A stretch of DNA of 64,000 nucleotides from Thiomicrospira aerophila AL3 (GCF_000227665.2 NZ_CP007030.1:1178001-1242000); one strand, 5' to 3'; counted from the stretch's first letter, positions 17,894 to 27,933 are shown. Numbers and translations are program-made. The notes: a model not told the origin generated them from the letters alone.

Positions 17894-18072
17894 CTAAACC
17901 CAATTCTCAAGCTTTAAACTATCGACTCTGACGAATTCTTTTATATTATTGCTCACCAAGGTTGCCCCTAGGGTGCGCGCGTGCGCAGCAATTCATCGCC
18001 ACGACCAGGCCTAATTAAGCTTTAACTCTCCAAAATGCGTTGCGGCTTGGGTATCAAAACCCAAAACAAGCA
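17894..18072 (-). pseudogene. Second vapC copy, decayed C-terminal remnant
   Basis: The translated minus strand gives LGFDTQAATHFGELKLN-stop, then IAAHARTLGATLVSNNIKEFVRVDSLKLENWV-stop. These align with the C-terminal half of the intact VapC just upstream (DFDTQAATHFGQ; SNNLKEFERVSSLRLENWV). Internal stops and the loss of the active-site segment show decay. It is a paralogue or an old duplication of the neighbouring toxin. Confidence 0.75.
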
Positions 18073-18120
18073 AGCATCTGGGACTGGCTTGCCACGGCTT
18101 TTACCGGCTCGTCAATTAAC

Positions 18121-18550
18121 TCAAAGTAGGTTTCGATCAAACCAATTCTCTATTTTCAAATGCGGTATCGCTTGATAGTCGGTGACGTTTCTTGTTATAA
18201 GCGTTAGGCCGTTGACGATGGCAATAGCGGCAATTTGACTATCGACAACACTGTGCGTGATGCCTGTTTTTTCAAGCTGCGCTCTAAATTCAGCATGAAC
18301 ACGCAGCCGATTGGTCATAATCAAAAACAGGTAATTTACTTACCACTAAGTGCAGATAATTGCCAATCGCTTGCTTGCGCTTACCCTCCGGCATTTTTTA
18401 GCCAGCCATAACGCATTTCGTGCCAAACCAAGCTTGGAATCGCAAGCAAGTGTTCATTACGCTTAAGATTAGACAATACCTGCTGATTGGCTGAGGTTTA
18501 ACAGCTTCGGATAATACATTCATATCCAGCAAATAACTCGCCTCTACCAT
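18121..18550 (-). pseudogene. Frameshifted PIN-domain toxin gene
   Basis: The start at 18550 reads MVEASYLLDMNVLSEAVKP. After a frame change it continues VLSNLKRNEHLLAIPSLVWHEMRYGWLK, and a further change leads to the intact C-terminal piece (FRAQLEKTGITHSVVDSQIAAIAIVNGLTLITRNVTDYQAIPHLKIENWF). All three PIN segments are recognisable but no single frame links them. The gene overlaps the end of an antitoxin remnant, as in intact loci. Confidence 0.7.
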
Positions 18551-18671
18551 GAAAACTCCCGCCCCTTATCCTCGGTGCGAACCGGCTCAAAAACTTCATC
18601 AACCTTGTCGGCTTGGTTATTAGCATGCCATTGTTCAAGCGCATTCATAAAACCACGCCTAGCGTCCAGGT
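18544..18671 (-). pseudogene. C-terminal remnant of the partner antitoxin
   Basis: The frame reads LDARRGFMNALEQWHANNQADKVDEVFEPVRTEDKGREFSW-stop. It ends with the stop overlapping the start codon of the PIN remnant (ATGGTAG), typical of antitoxin-toxin coupling. The N-terminal DNA-binding half is missing; the frame begins directly after the stop codon of the gene at 18681, so a deletion probably joined them. Confidence 0.55.
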
Positions 18672-18680
18672 TGAAATAAA

Positions 18681-19124
18681 TCACTCATGCACCCGTTTTG
18701 CATTAACCACTAATCGTGTATTGCGCGTGTTGACGTGGGCAGAATGACCTTCTGGTCGATCAAAGCGATCTGCTGATGCACGCAAAATGCCACCATAACG
18801 ACGGGCTTCACGCATAATCTCGCTCGGTGTTGTTGCGCGTTCGGCAAAATAAAATGTCGTGGTTAACAAATCAACAAAGACATAAATCTGATCGCGAGCC
18901 GTCTCTTCGCCAAGCACTAGAACACCCACCTGCCCGACCTCACCAGTTTTCACCTCGAGCGTTTGGGGGGCGAGGATTAACTGCTGTCGTAAATGGGTTA
19001 AGGTACCGCTTTCAATCACAAACTGATATGTCGCATCGCTATGGGCTTTGGCAACAGGCAAAACTAATAACGTCATCCAACTCACCAAAACAACACTCGA
19101 CATTAACTTTAGTAGATTTCTCAC
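18681..19124 (-). CDS. Hypothetical exported protein
   Basis: 147 residues beginning with a clear Sec signal peptide (MRNLLKLMSSVVLVSWMTLLVLPVAKA, cleavage likely after AKA). The mature part is small and predicted mainly beta (YQFVIESGTLTHLRQQLILAPQTLEVKTGEVGQVGVLVLG), with a basic C-terminus. I recognise no family. It ends exactly where decayed toxin-antitoxin DNA begins, and it marks the left edge of the better preserved chromosomal block. Confidence 0.6.
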   Translation of the reverse strand: MRNLLKLMSSVVLVSWMTLLVLPVAKAHSDATYQFVIESGTLTHLRQQLILAPQTLEVKTGEVGQVGVLVLGEETARDQIYVFVDLLTTTFYFAERATTPSEIMREARRYGGILRASADRFDRPEGHSAHVNTRNTRLVVNAKRVHE

Positions 19125-19244
19125 GACACGGTCCTCGGTAGGTTTAGTATTTTTTTAATCATAACACTAGCATCAATGCGCAACATCTCTATAATTTGTA
19201 AAAAAAATTAACTCGTATTCAAGCATAAGGAACTTACACACATC

Positions 19245-20066
19245 ATGACTCACACAGCTGGCTCTCTTACCTCGCGTGCTCAACAGATTGTTGAAGCAAA
19301 ATGGTTTGGTAACTTTATTATTGGGGTCATCCTATTTAATGCGGCGATTTTAGGCATTCAAACCTCAAAAAGTCTCTCAAATGACGTGATTAATGCCCTC
19401 GATTGGTTAGACACCTTGTGTTTATCCATCTTTGTGGTCGAAATCTTGATGAAACTCTTTGTATACCGCTTGCAGTTTTTCCGTAACGGTTGGAACAATT
19501 TTGATTTCATCATCGTCGGTATCGCATTAATCCCAGGTTCTGGCAGCCTAGAAGTGCTACGTGCATTACGTATTCTGCGTTTATTGCGCTTAGTCAACGC
19601 CGTGCCCAGTATGCGTCGCGTAGTCAGTGGTATGTTACGCGCTATCCCTGGCGCAGTATCGGTAGCAGGCCTGCTGGCGATTCTGTTTTATATTGGCGCG
19701 GTAATGAGTACTAATCTATTTGGCGAGTCCTTCCCTGAGTGGTTCGGCACCATGGGTGCGAGTATGTATACGCTCTTTCAGATTATGACGTTTGAATCTT
19801 GGTCGATGGGGATTGTCCGCCCAGTGATGGAAGTCTATCCACAATCCTGGCTATTCTTTATTCCATTTATTATTGTCACATCTTTTACGGTGCTAAACCT
19901 ATTTATAGGGATTATCATTGATGCGATGAATGAGGCCAAAGAAGAAGAAACGCATGCCGAAGAACATAATAGGCAGAATTACGAAAATATTAACTATATT
20001 CGTGCGGAAATGGATGAGCTTAAACAACAAATCAAAACCCTTGTTGAAGCTCAGAACAAAAAATAA
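19245..20066 (+). CDS. Bacterial voltage-gated sodium channel (NaChBac/NavMs type)
   Basis: 273 residues with six predicted membrane segments. The S4 voltage sensor carries regularly spaced arginines (LEVLRALRILRLLRLVNAVPSMRRVV, about 100-125). The pore filter reads MTFESWSMG (near 180-188), matching the TLESWS-type selectivity filter of bacterial sodium channels with Phe for Leu. The C-terminus ends in a coiled coil (NYENINYIRAEMDELKQQIKTLVEAQ) that assembles the tetramer. Channels of this family admit Na+ and occur in marine and alkaliphilic bacteria. It appears monocistronic and intact. Confidence 0.93.
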   Translation: MTHTAGSLTSRAQQIVEAKWFGNFIIGVILFNAAILGIQTSKSLSNDVINALDWLDTLCLSIFVVEILMKLFVYRLQFFRNGWNNFDFIIVGIALIPGSGSLEVLRALRILRLLRLVNAVPSMRRVVSGMLRAIPGAVSVAGLLAILFYIGAVMSTNLFGESFPEWFGTMGASMYTLFQIMTFESWSMGIVRPVMEVYPQSWLFFIPFIIVTSFTVLNLFIGIIIDAMNEAKEEETHAEEHNRQNYENINYIRAEMDELKQQIKTLVEAQNKK

Positions 20067-20128
20067 TGCTGGCGATTGCTTCGCGACTCAGCAATCGCGA
20101 AGCAATCTCGAATTAAACATCAACCCTA

Positions 20129-21721
20129 TTAGACCCAGCCCTTATGAGCAAGATAAGCTTCATAATTATCATTAAAATCTTCAACGCCCTCAGCCGACAT
20201 CGCCCACAAACGCTGGGCAAGTGATGATACAAATTCACGATCATGACTAACAAAAATCACCGTACCGGGATACTCTTCTAATGCCATATTGAGCGATTCA
20301 ATCGACTCCATATCCATGTGGTTAGTTGGCTCATCCATTAACAGCACATTGGGTTTTTCCATCATCAACTTACCAAAGAGCATCCGCCCTTTTTCGCCAC
20401 CCGATAACACCTTGACCGACTTATCGATATCTTTTTGCGAAAACAACATCCGACCTAACATTGCGCGCACGGCTTGCTCGTCATCACCGGGTTTTTTCCA
20501 TTGACTCATCCAGTCGAACAGGGTCATATCAATTGCAAACTCGTGCGCATGGTCTTGCGCGTAATAACCGATACTGGCATTTTCCGCCCACTTAACCTGA
20601 CCTGCATCCAACTCAATATCGCCGACTAACGCACGCAATAAAGTGGTTTTACCGATACCGTTAGGACCGATGATGGCAATCTTCTCACCCGCTTCAACCA
20701 ACGCACTAAAACGCTTAAACACCGGTGCTTTGTCAAAGGTTTTGCTGATGTTTTCCGCTTCAACCGCTAAACGGAATAACTTTTTCTCTTGCTCAAAACG
20801 TATGAACGGATTCATCCTGCTGGAGGGTTTGACCTCGGCCAGTTCAATTTTATCAATTTGTTTGGCGCGCGAAGTCGCTTGCTTGGCTTTGGAAGCATTC
20901 GCCGAGAAACGACTCACAAAGGTTTTTAGCTCGGCAATTTGGGCCTTCTTCTTGGCATTATCTGACAACAGTTGCTCACGCGCTTGGGTCGAGGCCAGCA
21001 TATATTCATCGTAATTGCCGGGGTAAATTCGAATTTCACCATAATCGACATCAGCCATGTGAGTACAAACACTATTTAAAAAGTGACGATCATGGGAAAT
21101 TATAATCATCGTACTATTGCGGGCATTAAGGATGTTTTCCAACCAACGGATGGTGTTGATATCCAGGTTGTTGGTCGGCTCATCCAATAATAGAATATCG
21201 GGATTAGAAAATAGTGCCTGCGCCAATAACACGCGCAATTTCCAACCGGGCGCTACCGCAGACATCGGGCCATAATGCAAATCAACCGGGATTTCTAAAC
21301 CCAACAACAACTCGCCAGCGCGGGCATCGGCGGTATAGCCATCCATCTCACCAAACGCCACTTCAAGCTCAGCCACTTTCAGGCCGTCTTCTTCCGACAT
21401 TTCAGCCAGACCATAAATACGATCACGCTCTTTTTTTATTTCCCAAAGTTCCGCGTGCCCCATAATTACGGTATCGATGACGCTAAAACTTTCATAGGCA
21501 AATTGATCCTGACGCAACTTCCCTAAACGTTCATTTGGGTCAAGCATCACCTGTCCGGCGGTAGGTTCCAGATCACCACCAAGGATTTTCATAAAAGTCG
21601 ATTTGCCGCAACCGTTGGCGCCGATTAAACCGTAACGGTTACCACCGCCGAACTTGATCGAGATGTTTTCAAAAAGCGGCTTTTCGCCAAACTGCATGGT
21701 GATATTAGCGGTAGAGATCAA
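20129..21721 (-). CDS. ybiT: ABC-F family ribosome-associated ATPase YbiT
   Basis: 530 residues, the length of E. coli YbiT and very similar to it along its whole length (for example [30 protein letters not shown]). Two ABC domains are present: Walker [10 protein letters not shown] and GPNGIGKTT, with Walker B plus catalytic Glu [11 protein letters not shown] and [11 protein letters not shown]. The second signature, VLSGGEKGR, is canonical; the first is the degenerate APGWKLR typical of YbiT. There are no membrane segments. ABC-F proteins bind the ribosomal E site and relieve stalling. Intact. Confidence 0.95.
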   Translation of the reverse strand: MISTANITMQFGEKPLFENISIKFGGGNRYGLIGANGCGKSTFMKILGGDLEPTAGQVMLDPNERLGKLRQDQFAYESFSVIDTVIMGHAELWEIKKERDRIYGLAEMSEEDGLKVAELEVAFGEMDGYTADARAGELLLGLEIPVDLHYGPMSAVAPGWKLRVLLAQALFSNPDILLLDEPTNNLDINTIRWLENILNARNSTMIIISHDRHFLNSVCTHMADVDYGEIRIYPGNYDEYMLASTQAREQLLSDNAKKKAQIAELKTFVSRFSANASKAKQATSRAKQIDKIELAEVKPSSRMNPFIRFEQEKKLFRLAVEAENISKTFDKAPVFKRFSALVEAGEKIAIIGPNGIGKTTLLRALVGDIELDAGQVKWAENASIGYYAQDHAHEFAIDMTLFDWMSQWKKPGDDEQAVRAMLGRMLFSQKDIDKSVKVLSGGEKGRMLFGKLMMEKPNVLLMDEPTNHMDMESIESLNMALEEYPGTVIFVSHDREFVSSLAQRLWAMSAEGVEDFNDNYEAYLAHKGWV

Positions 21722-21815
21722 AACACTATTCCTGTTAACTCAAAGATAAACGCGCATTCTACTCTTTTTAACCGTCGAGTGCGAACGCGCATCAAATTGA
21801 GTAGGTTGAATTTGG

Positions 21816-22244
21816 TTAAAACGGCTTGAATACCACCATCACCAATAGACCGAAGGTCAAAAATAACGGAATTTCGTTGGCCCAGCGATAATAGATACCT
21901 GAATGATCTAAGTGCCCGGCCTGCATTTCCAGTACCCTTTTGCGCGCCCAAAAATGATAGGCAATTAATAATGCCACCAGTAACAGTTTGACATGCAACC
22001 AGCCGCCACTAAAACCAAACCCTAGCCACAACCACACCCCCGTAATAAGCGTTAACACCATCATAATGGTCATAAAATTCCATAGCTTACGGCCCATAAT
22101 AGCCAAACGTGTCACTTGCTGACCAGCCACCTGACCGTCTACAAAATGAACAAAAATTCGTGGTAAATAAAAAATACCCGCCATCCACGACATCATAAAC
22201 AGCAAATGAAATACCTTTAACCACAAATACCCACTGTCCCACAT
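21816..22244 (-). CDS. hemJ: Protoporphyrinogen oxidase HemJ
   Basis: 142 residues from the ATG at 22244 (MWDSGYLWLKVFHLLFMMSWMAGIFYLPR); a longer frame from 22268 is possible but lies poorly with the family start. There are four hydrophobic helices, with the conserved His near residue 13, WMAGIFYLPR, and the Lys in WLHVKLLLV that is essential in HemJ. HemJ oxidises protoporphyrinogen IX to protoporphyrin IX in the inner membrane, the penultimate step of heme synthesis, replacing HemG or HemY. Intact and divergent from slyD. Confidence 0.88.
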   Translation of the reverse strand: MWDSGYLWLKVFHLLFMMSWMAGIFYLPRIFVHFVDGQVAGQQVTRLAIMGRKLWNFMTIMMVLTLITGVWLWLGFGFSGGWLHVKLLLVALLIAYHFWARKRVLEMQAGHLDHSGIYYRWANEIPLFLTFGLLVMVVFKPF

Positions 22245-22322
22245 ACACGATCCTTTTTGATAAATCACCCATTAAAGGTTATGATAAAAAACTCTATTTT
22301 AGCCTAAAACCAAAGGACACCC

Positions 22323-22802
22323 ATGAAAGTTGCTGCTGACCATGTCGTACAAATTGAATACACATTAACCAACGCCGAAGGCGAAGTTTTAGACCAGTCT
22401 AATGGACAACCGCTTGCCTATCTGCATGGCCATCACAACCTGATTCCTGGTTTAGAGGCTGAATTAGCCGACAAAGAAATGGGCGCCAAATTCACCACGA
22501 CCATTGCAGCAGCAGAGGCCTATGGCGAAATTGAACCCATGTTGATTCAACAAGTGCCACGCGACTTATTTGAAGGCGTAGATAACCTAGAAGTCGGGAT
22601 GCGTTTTGAAGCGCAATCTGACCAAGGTATGCAGTCGGTAGTGATTAAAGCCATTGACGGCGACATGATTATGGTTGATGCCAATCACCCGCTGGCTGGC
22701 CAAGATCTCACTTTTGATATTGAAATCATGAACATTCGCACCGCCACTGCCGAAGAATTAGATCACGGGCATGCGCATGGTGATGGCGGCGTACAACATT
22801 AA
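22323..22802 (+). CDS. slyD: FKBP-type peptidyl-prolyl isomerase SlyD
   Basis: 159 residues. The FKBP core (VQIEYTLTNAEGEVLDQSNGQPLAYLHGHHNLIPGLEAEL) is interrupted by the insert-in-flap chaperone domain (about 75-125), as in SlyD. The C-terminal tail is short and His-rich (ELDHGHAHGDGGVQH), shorter than the metal-binding tail of E. coli SlyD. It catalyses proline isomerisation, acts as a chaperone, and in other species delivers nickel to hydrogenase. The start has a good spacing and the gene is intact. Confidence 0.92.
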   Translation: MKVAADHVVQIEYTLTNAEGEVLDQSNGQPLAYLHGHHNLIPGLEAELADKEMGAKFTTTIAAAEAYGEIEPMLIQQVPRDLFEGVDNLEVGMRFEAQSDQGMQSVVIKAIDGDMIMVDANHPLAGQDLTFDIEIMNIRTATAEELDHGHAHGDGGVQH

Positions 22803-22821
22803 TCCTAATGGAGTTTTTCCC

Positions 22822-23904
22822 ATGCGTCTACGTCATTTTCGTTTAAGTCTTGCTGCGGCAGGACTGATAGGCTTAACCGGCTTGGTAGGCTTTAATCCAA
22901 TTACGATCAGTGAAAGCCAGGCCTGCACCCGCGTGGTTTATCAAGGTCCCGAGAACACCATTATTACCGGGCGCACGATGGACTTCTCCATTGACATCCC
23001 AGCTAATCTTTGGGCTTTTCCTCGCGGTATGACACGACACGGTGAAGTGGGGCCTAATTCCATCTCCTGGACGTCACGTTACGGCAGTATTGCCGCGAGC
23101 TCTTGGGATATTGCTACACCAGATGGCATGAATGAAAAAGGGTTAGTGGCTAATCTACTCTGGCTAGTTGATTCTGAGTATCCAGCTTTTAACCCTAAAG
23201 GTGATAAGCCCGGTTTAACGATTGCCGCTTGGGCACAATATGCACTGGATAACTTTGCCACTGTTGCTGAAGCCGTAACCGAACTGAGTAAAGAAGAGTT
23301 TGTTATTGTGACTGACTTTATTCCTGGCACCGACAAATTCACTACGGTGCATTTATCCTTGTCAGATGCCACGGGCGATAGTGCAATTTTTGAATATGTT
23401 GGCGGTAAACTGGTTATACACCATGATCGCACTTATCAAGTCATGACCAATGATCCGGTTTATGAACAGCAACTCGCTATTCAAGGCTACTGGGACACTA
23501 TACCGGGTACGATTATGCTGCCGGGCTCTAACCGTGCGGCTGATCGTTTTGTACGTGCCGCTTACTACATCAACGCGATTCCTCAAACGACCGATACCCA
23601 AACAGCCATCGCCAGTGTATTTAGTGTTATTCGCAATGTATCCGTACCCTATGGTATTTCAACACCCAATCAGCCACATATTTCTAACACCCGTTGGCGC
23701 TCCGTTTCCGACCAACGCAACAAAGTCTATTACTTTGAAAACGTGCTTACTCCTTCGGTGTTGTGGGTAGATTTAAAACAAATGGATTTTACAGAAGGCG
23801 CTCCAGTCAAAAAACTGACGCTGGATAACGGGCCATTTGTAGGCGGCAAGGCGAATGCTTTATTTGAACCCACCGAACCCTTTAAATTTCAAGGGATCGA
23901 ATAA
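22822..23904 (+). CDS. Exported choloylglycine hydrolase-family Ntn amidohydrolase
   Basis: 360 residues from the ATG at 22822, just after slyD. A signal peptide (about 1-34) ends SESQA, exposing Cys35 (ACTRVVYQGPENTIITGRTMDFS), the N-terminal nucleophile of the penicillin V acylase/bile salt hydrolase family. TGRTMDF, the GMNEKGL-type motif and the later LPGSNRAADRF region fit the fold. In Gram-negatives, periplasmic members often cleave acyl-homoserine lactones or other linear amides. The substrate here is unknown. Its 3' end overlaps the convergent phosphomannomutase by 23 bp. Confidence 0.88.
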   Translation: MRLRHFRLSLAAAGLIGLTGLVGFNPITISESQACTRVVYQGPENTIITGRTMDFSIDIPANLWAFPRGMTRHGEVGPNSISWTSRYGSIAASSWDIATPDGMNEKGLVANLLWLVDSEYPAFNPKGDKPGLTIAAWAQYALDNFATVAEAVTELSKEEFVIVTDFIPGTDKFTTVHLSLSDATGDSAIFEYVGGKLVIHHDRTYQVMTNDPVYEQQLAIQGYWDTIPGTIMLPGSNRAADRFVRAAYYINAIPQTTDTQTAIASVFSVIRNVSVPYGISTPNQPHISNTRWRSVSDQRNKVYYFENVLTPSVLWVDLKQMDFTEGAPVKKLTLDNGPFVGGKANALFEPTEPFKFQGIE

Positions 23905-25243
23905 GCTTTTCAAGTTCCGCTACTTTCTGCCAAACGAGCGCTTCGTTACCCTTACTTTCGACATTCAAGCGTAGTAAGGGTTCGGTGTTAGACGCTCGAA
24001 TATTCAAACGCCAATGTCCAAAATCCAATCCCAGACCATCGGTATCATCTTGTTGCGGATTCAAGGCGGCAAAATACGCCTCTACGCGGGCTAACACCGC
24101 CGCCACATCAGCCACCTTATAATTTAGCTCGCCACTACAAGGATAGGCCGCAACCCGTTCAGCCACTAACGCGCTGAGAGGCTGAACGGTCACCGACATC
24201 AACTGGGTAATCAATAGCCACGGAATCATCCCCGAATCGCAATAGAAAAAATCTTTAAAATAATGATGTGCCGACATCTCGCCGCCATACAAGGCATCTT
24301 CTAAGCGCATCCGTTCTTTAATAAACGCATGACCCGTTTTTGATTGAATCGGTATGCCACCAGCCTGTATAACCTGCTCAATGGTATTCCAGGTTAAACG
24401 CGGATCATAGATAATCTTGGCACCGGGCTGTTTGGCCAATAGGGTTTTAGCCAACAAGCCGACCAGATAATAACCCTCAACAAATTCACCGGTTTCATCA
24501 AACAAAAAGCAACGATCAAAATCCCCATCCCAAGCAATGCCTAAATCGGCCTGATGCTCGCGCACCGCGGAGGCGGTGATTTCACGCATAGTGGGTAGTA
24601 AAGGATTGGGCACCCCATTAGGAAAATTGCCATCAGGTGTATCATTCACAAACACACACTCAAACGGAAGATGCGCGGCAATATCTCGAATCACCGCACC
24701 CGCCGCCCCGTTTCCACAATCCATCACCACTTTCAGCGGCTTTAAACTGGCAAGATCCACATAGCTCATTAAATGCTTAATATAGCGCCCTTTACTCAAA
24801 AAAGGTGTCACCAGGCCTGGTTGTGCCGCTGCCTCGCCCAAGTCATCGGCCAAAATCCGCTCGGCAAAGCGAGTTAAGCCCGAATCGCGCGAAATCGGTT
24901 GCGCGCCCTTCGACACCAACTTCATACCGTTATAGCCTTTTGGATTATGGCTTGCGGTGACCATAATGCCGCCATCTGCATTCAAATCCACGGTATTAAA
25001 ATAGACCTCCTCGGTGCCACACAAACCCAATGACAACACCTCAGCGCCAGCCTCAGTTAACCCAGATGTCAAAGCTGCTGCCAAGCCTTCACTTTCTAAA
25101 CGAATGTCATAACCAAGCACCACACGCTTGGCCTGCAATTGATCAACAAATACTCGACCCAACTTATAGGCCAAGTCAACATTTAATTCATCGGGTACCT
25201 TGCCACGAATATCATAGGCTTTAAATGCACTTAATTTTGTCAT
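23882..25243 (-). CDS. manB: Phosphomannomutase/phosphoglucomutase (CpsG/ManB type)
   Basis: 453 residues, the usual length. Conserved features: FKAYDIRG at the N-terminus, the phosphoserine loop TASHNPKGYNGMK (near residue 97), the Mg2+ loop DGDFDRC, the sugar loop GGEMSAHHYFKDF and the C-terminal phosphate loop RASNTEPLLRLN. It converts mannose-6-P to mannose-1-P for GDP-sugar and surface polysaccharide synthesis. It lies between the Ntn hydrolase gene and the ICE-tRNA junction, and is the last chromosomal gene before the ICE. Confidence 0.92.
   Translation of the reverse strand: MTKLSAFKAYDIRGKVPDELNVDLAYKLGRVFVDQLQAKRVVLGYDIRLESEGLAAALTSGLTEAGAEVLSLGLCGTEEVYFNTVDLNADGGIMVTASHNPKGYNGMKLVSKGAQPISRDSGLTRFAERILADDLGEAAAQPGLVTPFLSKGRYIKHLMSYVDLASLKPLKVVMDCGNGAAGAVIRDIAAHLPFECVFVNDTPDGNFPNGVPNPLLPTMREITASAVREHQADLGIAWDGDFDRCFLFDETGEFVEGYYLVGLLAKTLLAKQPGAKIIYDPRLTWNTIEQVIQAGGIPIQSKTGHAFIKERMRLEDALYGGEMSAHHYFKDFFYCDSGMIPWLLITQLMSVTVQPLSALVAERVAAYPCSGELNYKVADVAAVLARVEAYFAALNPQQDDTDGLGLDFGHWRLNIRASNTEPLLRLNVESKGNEALVWQKVAELEKLIRSLEI
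24811..24820. repeat. Iterated palindrome CCAGGCCTGG, copy 6
   Basis: Exact copy inside the phosphomannomutase gene, flanked as ACCAGGCCTGGT; it encodes Pro-Gly-Leu. Confidence 0.85.
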
Positions 25244-25345
25244 TACTACTCTCTAAACTAGGCTAATGATTTTAAGTATAAAGACAATTAGCTACATATT
25301 TATGAAACACGCTAAATAGATTACTCGGGTTTAACAAAATTAAAC

Positions 25346-25380
25346 AAAAAAAAACCGGCATCTCTTTGAGAATACCGGTT
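25346..25380 (-). terminator. Terminator of the tRNA-fMet transcription unit
   Basis: On the minus strand AACCGG ... CCGGTT form a stem-loop with an internal CTC/GAG pairing, followed by a run of nine T residues. It lies 10 nt past the tRNA CCA end and is presumably the native chromosomal tRNA terminator, left with the displaced 3' half. Confidence 0.8.
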
Positions 25381-25389
25381 TTATAAAAT

Positions 25390-25449
<60 letters not shown>

Positions 25450-25532
25450 ACTAAAACCTAGCAATATTTAGCGACTCCCAAATACTTTATGTTACATCGG
25501 ACTATCTGGTGAAAATTTCACTGGAGACAATG

Positions 25533-26351
25533 ATGTATCAAAATATCTTATCAGTTGTATCGACCAAGGGTGGTGTTGGTAAAACAACACTCACTGCTAA
25601 TCTTGGCGCATATCTTGCCGATCAAGGCTATAAAGTCCTTCTGATCGATGCAGATGTTCAACCTTCCCTCTCGTCTTACTTTGCTATAAATGATGTTGCA
25701 GAGTTTGGTTTGCAACAACTCATTTCAAACTCAACCGTTACACCCGAAATGGTGGCATCCAAGATTGAAGACAATCTTGATATTGTAATAAGCGATGATC
25801 CAAATGGTGAGTTACAAAACTGGGTCAAAAATACACCCGATGGCCGAGTAAGGCTGCGCGGTATTCTGCGTCAAAGATTTAACAATTACAACTTTATTCT
25901 TATAGATACCCAAGGAGCCGTTGGGCCACTGCAAGAAGCCACCGTTATAGCCGCCGATAAACTTATATCCCCTGTCGTACCCGACAAGCTTTCAGCGACG
26001 GAATTTCTTCACAACACAACCAATATGCTCAATCGTTTAGCCGAGTCTGCTAGTTGGTTGGGCGTTGAAATTGCTCCGCTTTATGCGCTTTTAAATCGAG
26101 TCGAAAATACCTCAGTATCGAAACACTACTCAGAACAAATCCAGCAAATGGGTTTTGAAAAAGTGTGCCGTGTTCCGGTACATCTATGTCAAACGACCAT
26201 CCCTAGGGCAACCGTCTGGAATGACGCTGTTGCACAACAAATGCCTGCTCACAGGATTGAAAAAACATCCTCACGTAAAACAGGTTCCGCACTTGAAATC
26301 ATCGCAAGTCTTGTTGAAGAAACCAATATCCTAGGAGATCGTCATGTCTAA
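25533..26351 (+). CDS. parA: ParA-family ICE partition/maintenance ATPase
   Basis: 272 residues from the ATG at 25533, chosen because GGAG (25523-25526) is 6 nt away. Deviant Walker A STKGGVGKTTLTANLG near residue 10, LLIDADVQPS, and Walker B FILIDTQGAVG are present. It is the first gene of the ICE after the tRNA att site and overlaps parB by 8 nt. In ICEclc/PFGI-1 relatives a ParA (Soj) at this place stabilises the excised circular form. Confidence 0.92.
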   Translation: MYQNILSVVSTKGGVGKTTLTANLGAYLADQGYKVLLIDADVQPSLSSYFAINDVAEFGLQQLISNSTVTPEMVASKIEDNLDIVISDDPNGELQNWVKNTPDGRVRLRGILRQRFNNYNFILIDTQGAVGPLQEATVIAADKLISPVVPDKLSATEFLHNTTNMLNRLAESASWLGVEIAPLYALLNRVENTSVSKHYSEQIQQMGFEKVCRVPVHLCQTTIPRATVWNDAVAQQMPAHRIEKTSSRKTGSALEIIASLVEETNILGDRHV

Positions 26352-27930
26352 GAAAAAACAATTTACCGGTTTAACAGAAGGCCAGGTTCGTTTGAATGGT
26401 GGTTTGGATCTAGCTCCACAGGATCCTATCAGCCGCACACCTATGATCGTTAATGTATTTGATGTTATGACCTACCAACACAACCCCAGAAAACATACAA
26501 ACGAGTCATATCAGGAAATCAAAAACTCTATTCTCAAAAAAGGATTAGAGCAGCCTTTTTTAATTACTCGCCGTCCTGGAGACCCAAAATACACGGTCAA
26601 GGCAGGCGGCAATACACGTTTACAGATTCTGCAAGAACTCTACAACGAGACCAAGGATAACCGTTTCTTAAAAACGCAATTGATCTTTGATCCCTGGGTG
26701 TCAGAGACCGACACCTTGATTTCGCATTTAACCGAAAACGATATGCGCGGTAATTTAATGCTTATTGACCGAGCAAAAGCGGTAGCAGAAGCTAAATCTC
26801 TCATTGAAAAAGAAGTTAAGGTCGATCTGAGTGCGCGAGAACTATCTAACGCTCTTTCAGAACGTGGGTATGCTATTAATCATTCTCACGCCACCCTGCT
26901 TTTGTACGCAGTGCGAATCGAAGCCTACCTGCCTGAAGCCCTTGAAGCCGGTGCTGGGAAGGCAATCATTTCTAAAATACGCAAAATTGAAAATGATTTC
27001 AAAAAGGTTTGCACAAAATTGGATTTGGAGGTCAGTGAGACCGAAACCGAAGCTTGGTTTTTTGAAGCACTCAAAGCCATTGATGGTGAAATGATTAACC
27101 TTGATCACTTAAGATCTGAGCTTAAAGATAAGCTTCACCATGAAACCGGCACAAGCTTTTCAATTCTTGATATGTATTTTTATGAGGCTGAGGGTGGATT
27201 TAAAGCATCTGAGGACTTTGATGACTCTCAAGATGAAGACACCAGCCCTTCAACTCCAAGTATTACTCCACAGTCAAAAGAACAGGATGACCCTAAGCCA
27301 AGTGATGACGATCATTACAGCGAAGAGGACATGGGTAGCCATGACAAAATTGATTTTGATCTAACAGATGGTGAGGACTTAGATACGCAAGACGGTCACA
27401 TTGAGACTAATCAACCGCAAGCTTCAAAATCAGATACACCGGATACAGACAGTCAACCTCGTTTTACCGTTGCTGAATTGCGAGATCATGTACTAGACCA
27501 AGCTATTACACTACTTGCCGAGCATGGTCTTGATGACCTCATATCGCCGGTTAACGATGGCTTTGGCTGGATACTAATGGATACGCCAGACCTTGAAATA
27601 ATGCCCGATAGTGAAGCTTTTCATCAAGCGTGGGCAGCTTGGCTAACTGCTTTTCAGTTATCCGGCATGACAGACCGAAACTACCGCTCAGAAGTGTTAT
27701 CACACCTTGAGTCTGAAACCGATTTAGATCACCTGCTCAACGAAAACTTTGATCAACTGAGTGAGTCTGCACAGTGGATTAGCATGGCCGCTATCAATAC
27801 AAACTTTTGGTCTGGCCAAATCGATACCACCGCACATAAAAGTGCTAAAGCAATCATTGAATTGCATGGTCGCATTTACCGCACGCTCCAAATTGCCAGC
27901 AAACCAATCTGGCAAGGGATGGAGGGCTAA
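26344..27930 (+). CDS. parB: ParB-family partition protein of the ICE
   Basis: 528 residues. The ParB/Spo0J N-terminal domain (VNVFDVMTYQHNPRKHTNESYQEIKNSILKKGLEQPFLI, then KAGGNTRLQIL) is at about 35-100. A helix-turn-helix region (LSARELSNALSERGYAINHSHATLLLYAV) follows. Residues ~285-375 form a strongly acidic linker rich in Asp, Ser and Pro, then a C-terminal helical domain. It is longer than typical ParB, as is usual for PFGI-1-class ICEs. It should bind a parS-like site and stimulate ParA. Confidence 0.9.
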   Translation: MSKKKQFTGLTEGQVRLNGGLDLAPQDPISRTPMIVNVFDVMTYQHNPRKHTNESYQEIKNSILKKGLEQPFLITRRPGDPKYTVKAGGNTRLQILQELYNETKDNRFLKTQLIFDPWVSETDTLISHLTENDMRGNLMLIDRAKAVAEAKSLIEKEVKVDLSARELSNALSERGYAINHSHATLLLYAVRIEAYLPEALEAGAGKAIISKIRKIENDFKKVCTKLDLEVSETETEAWFFEALKAIDGEMINLDHLRSELKDKLHHETGTSFSILDMYFYEAEGGFKASEDFDDSQDEDTSPSTPSITPQSKEQDDPKPSDDDHYSEEDMGSHDKIDFDLTDGEDLDTQDGHIETNQPQASKSDTPDTDSQPRFTVAELRDHVLDQAITLLAEHGLDDLISPVNDGFGWILMDTPDLEIMPDSEAFHQAWAAWLTAFQLSGMTDRNYRSEVLSHLESETDLDHLLNENFDQLSESAQWISMAAINTNFWSGQIDTTAHKSAKAIIELHGRIYRTLQIASKPIWQGMEG

Positions 27931-27933
27931 ATC

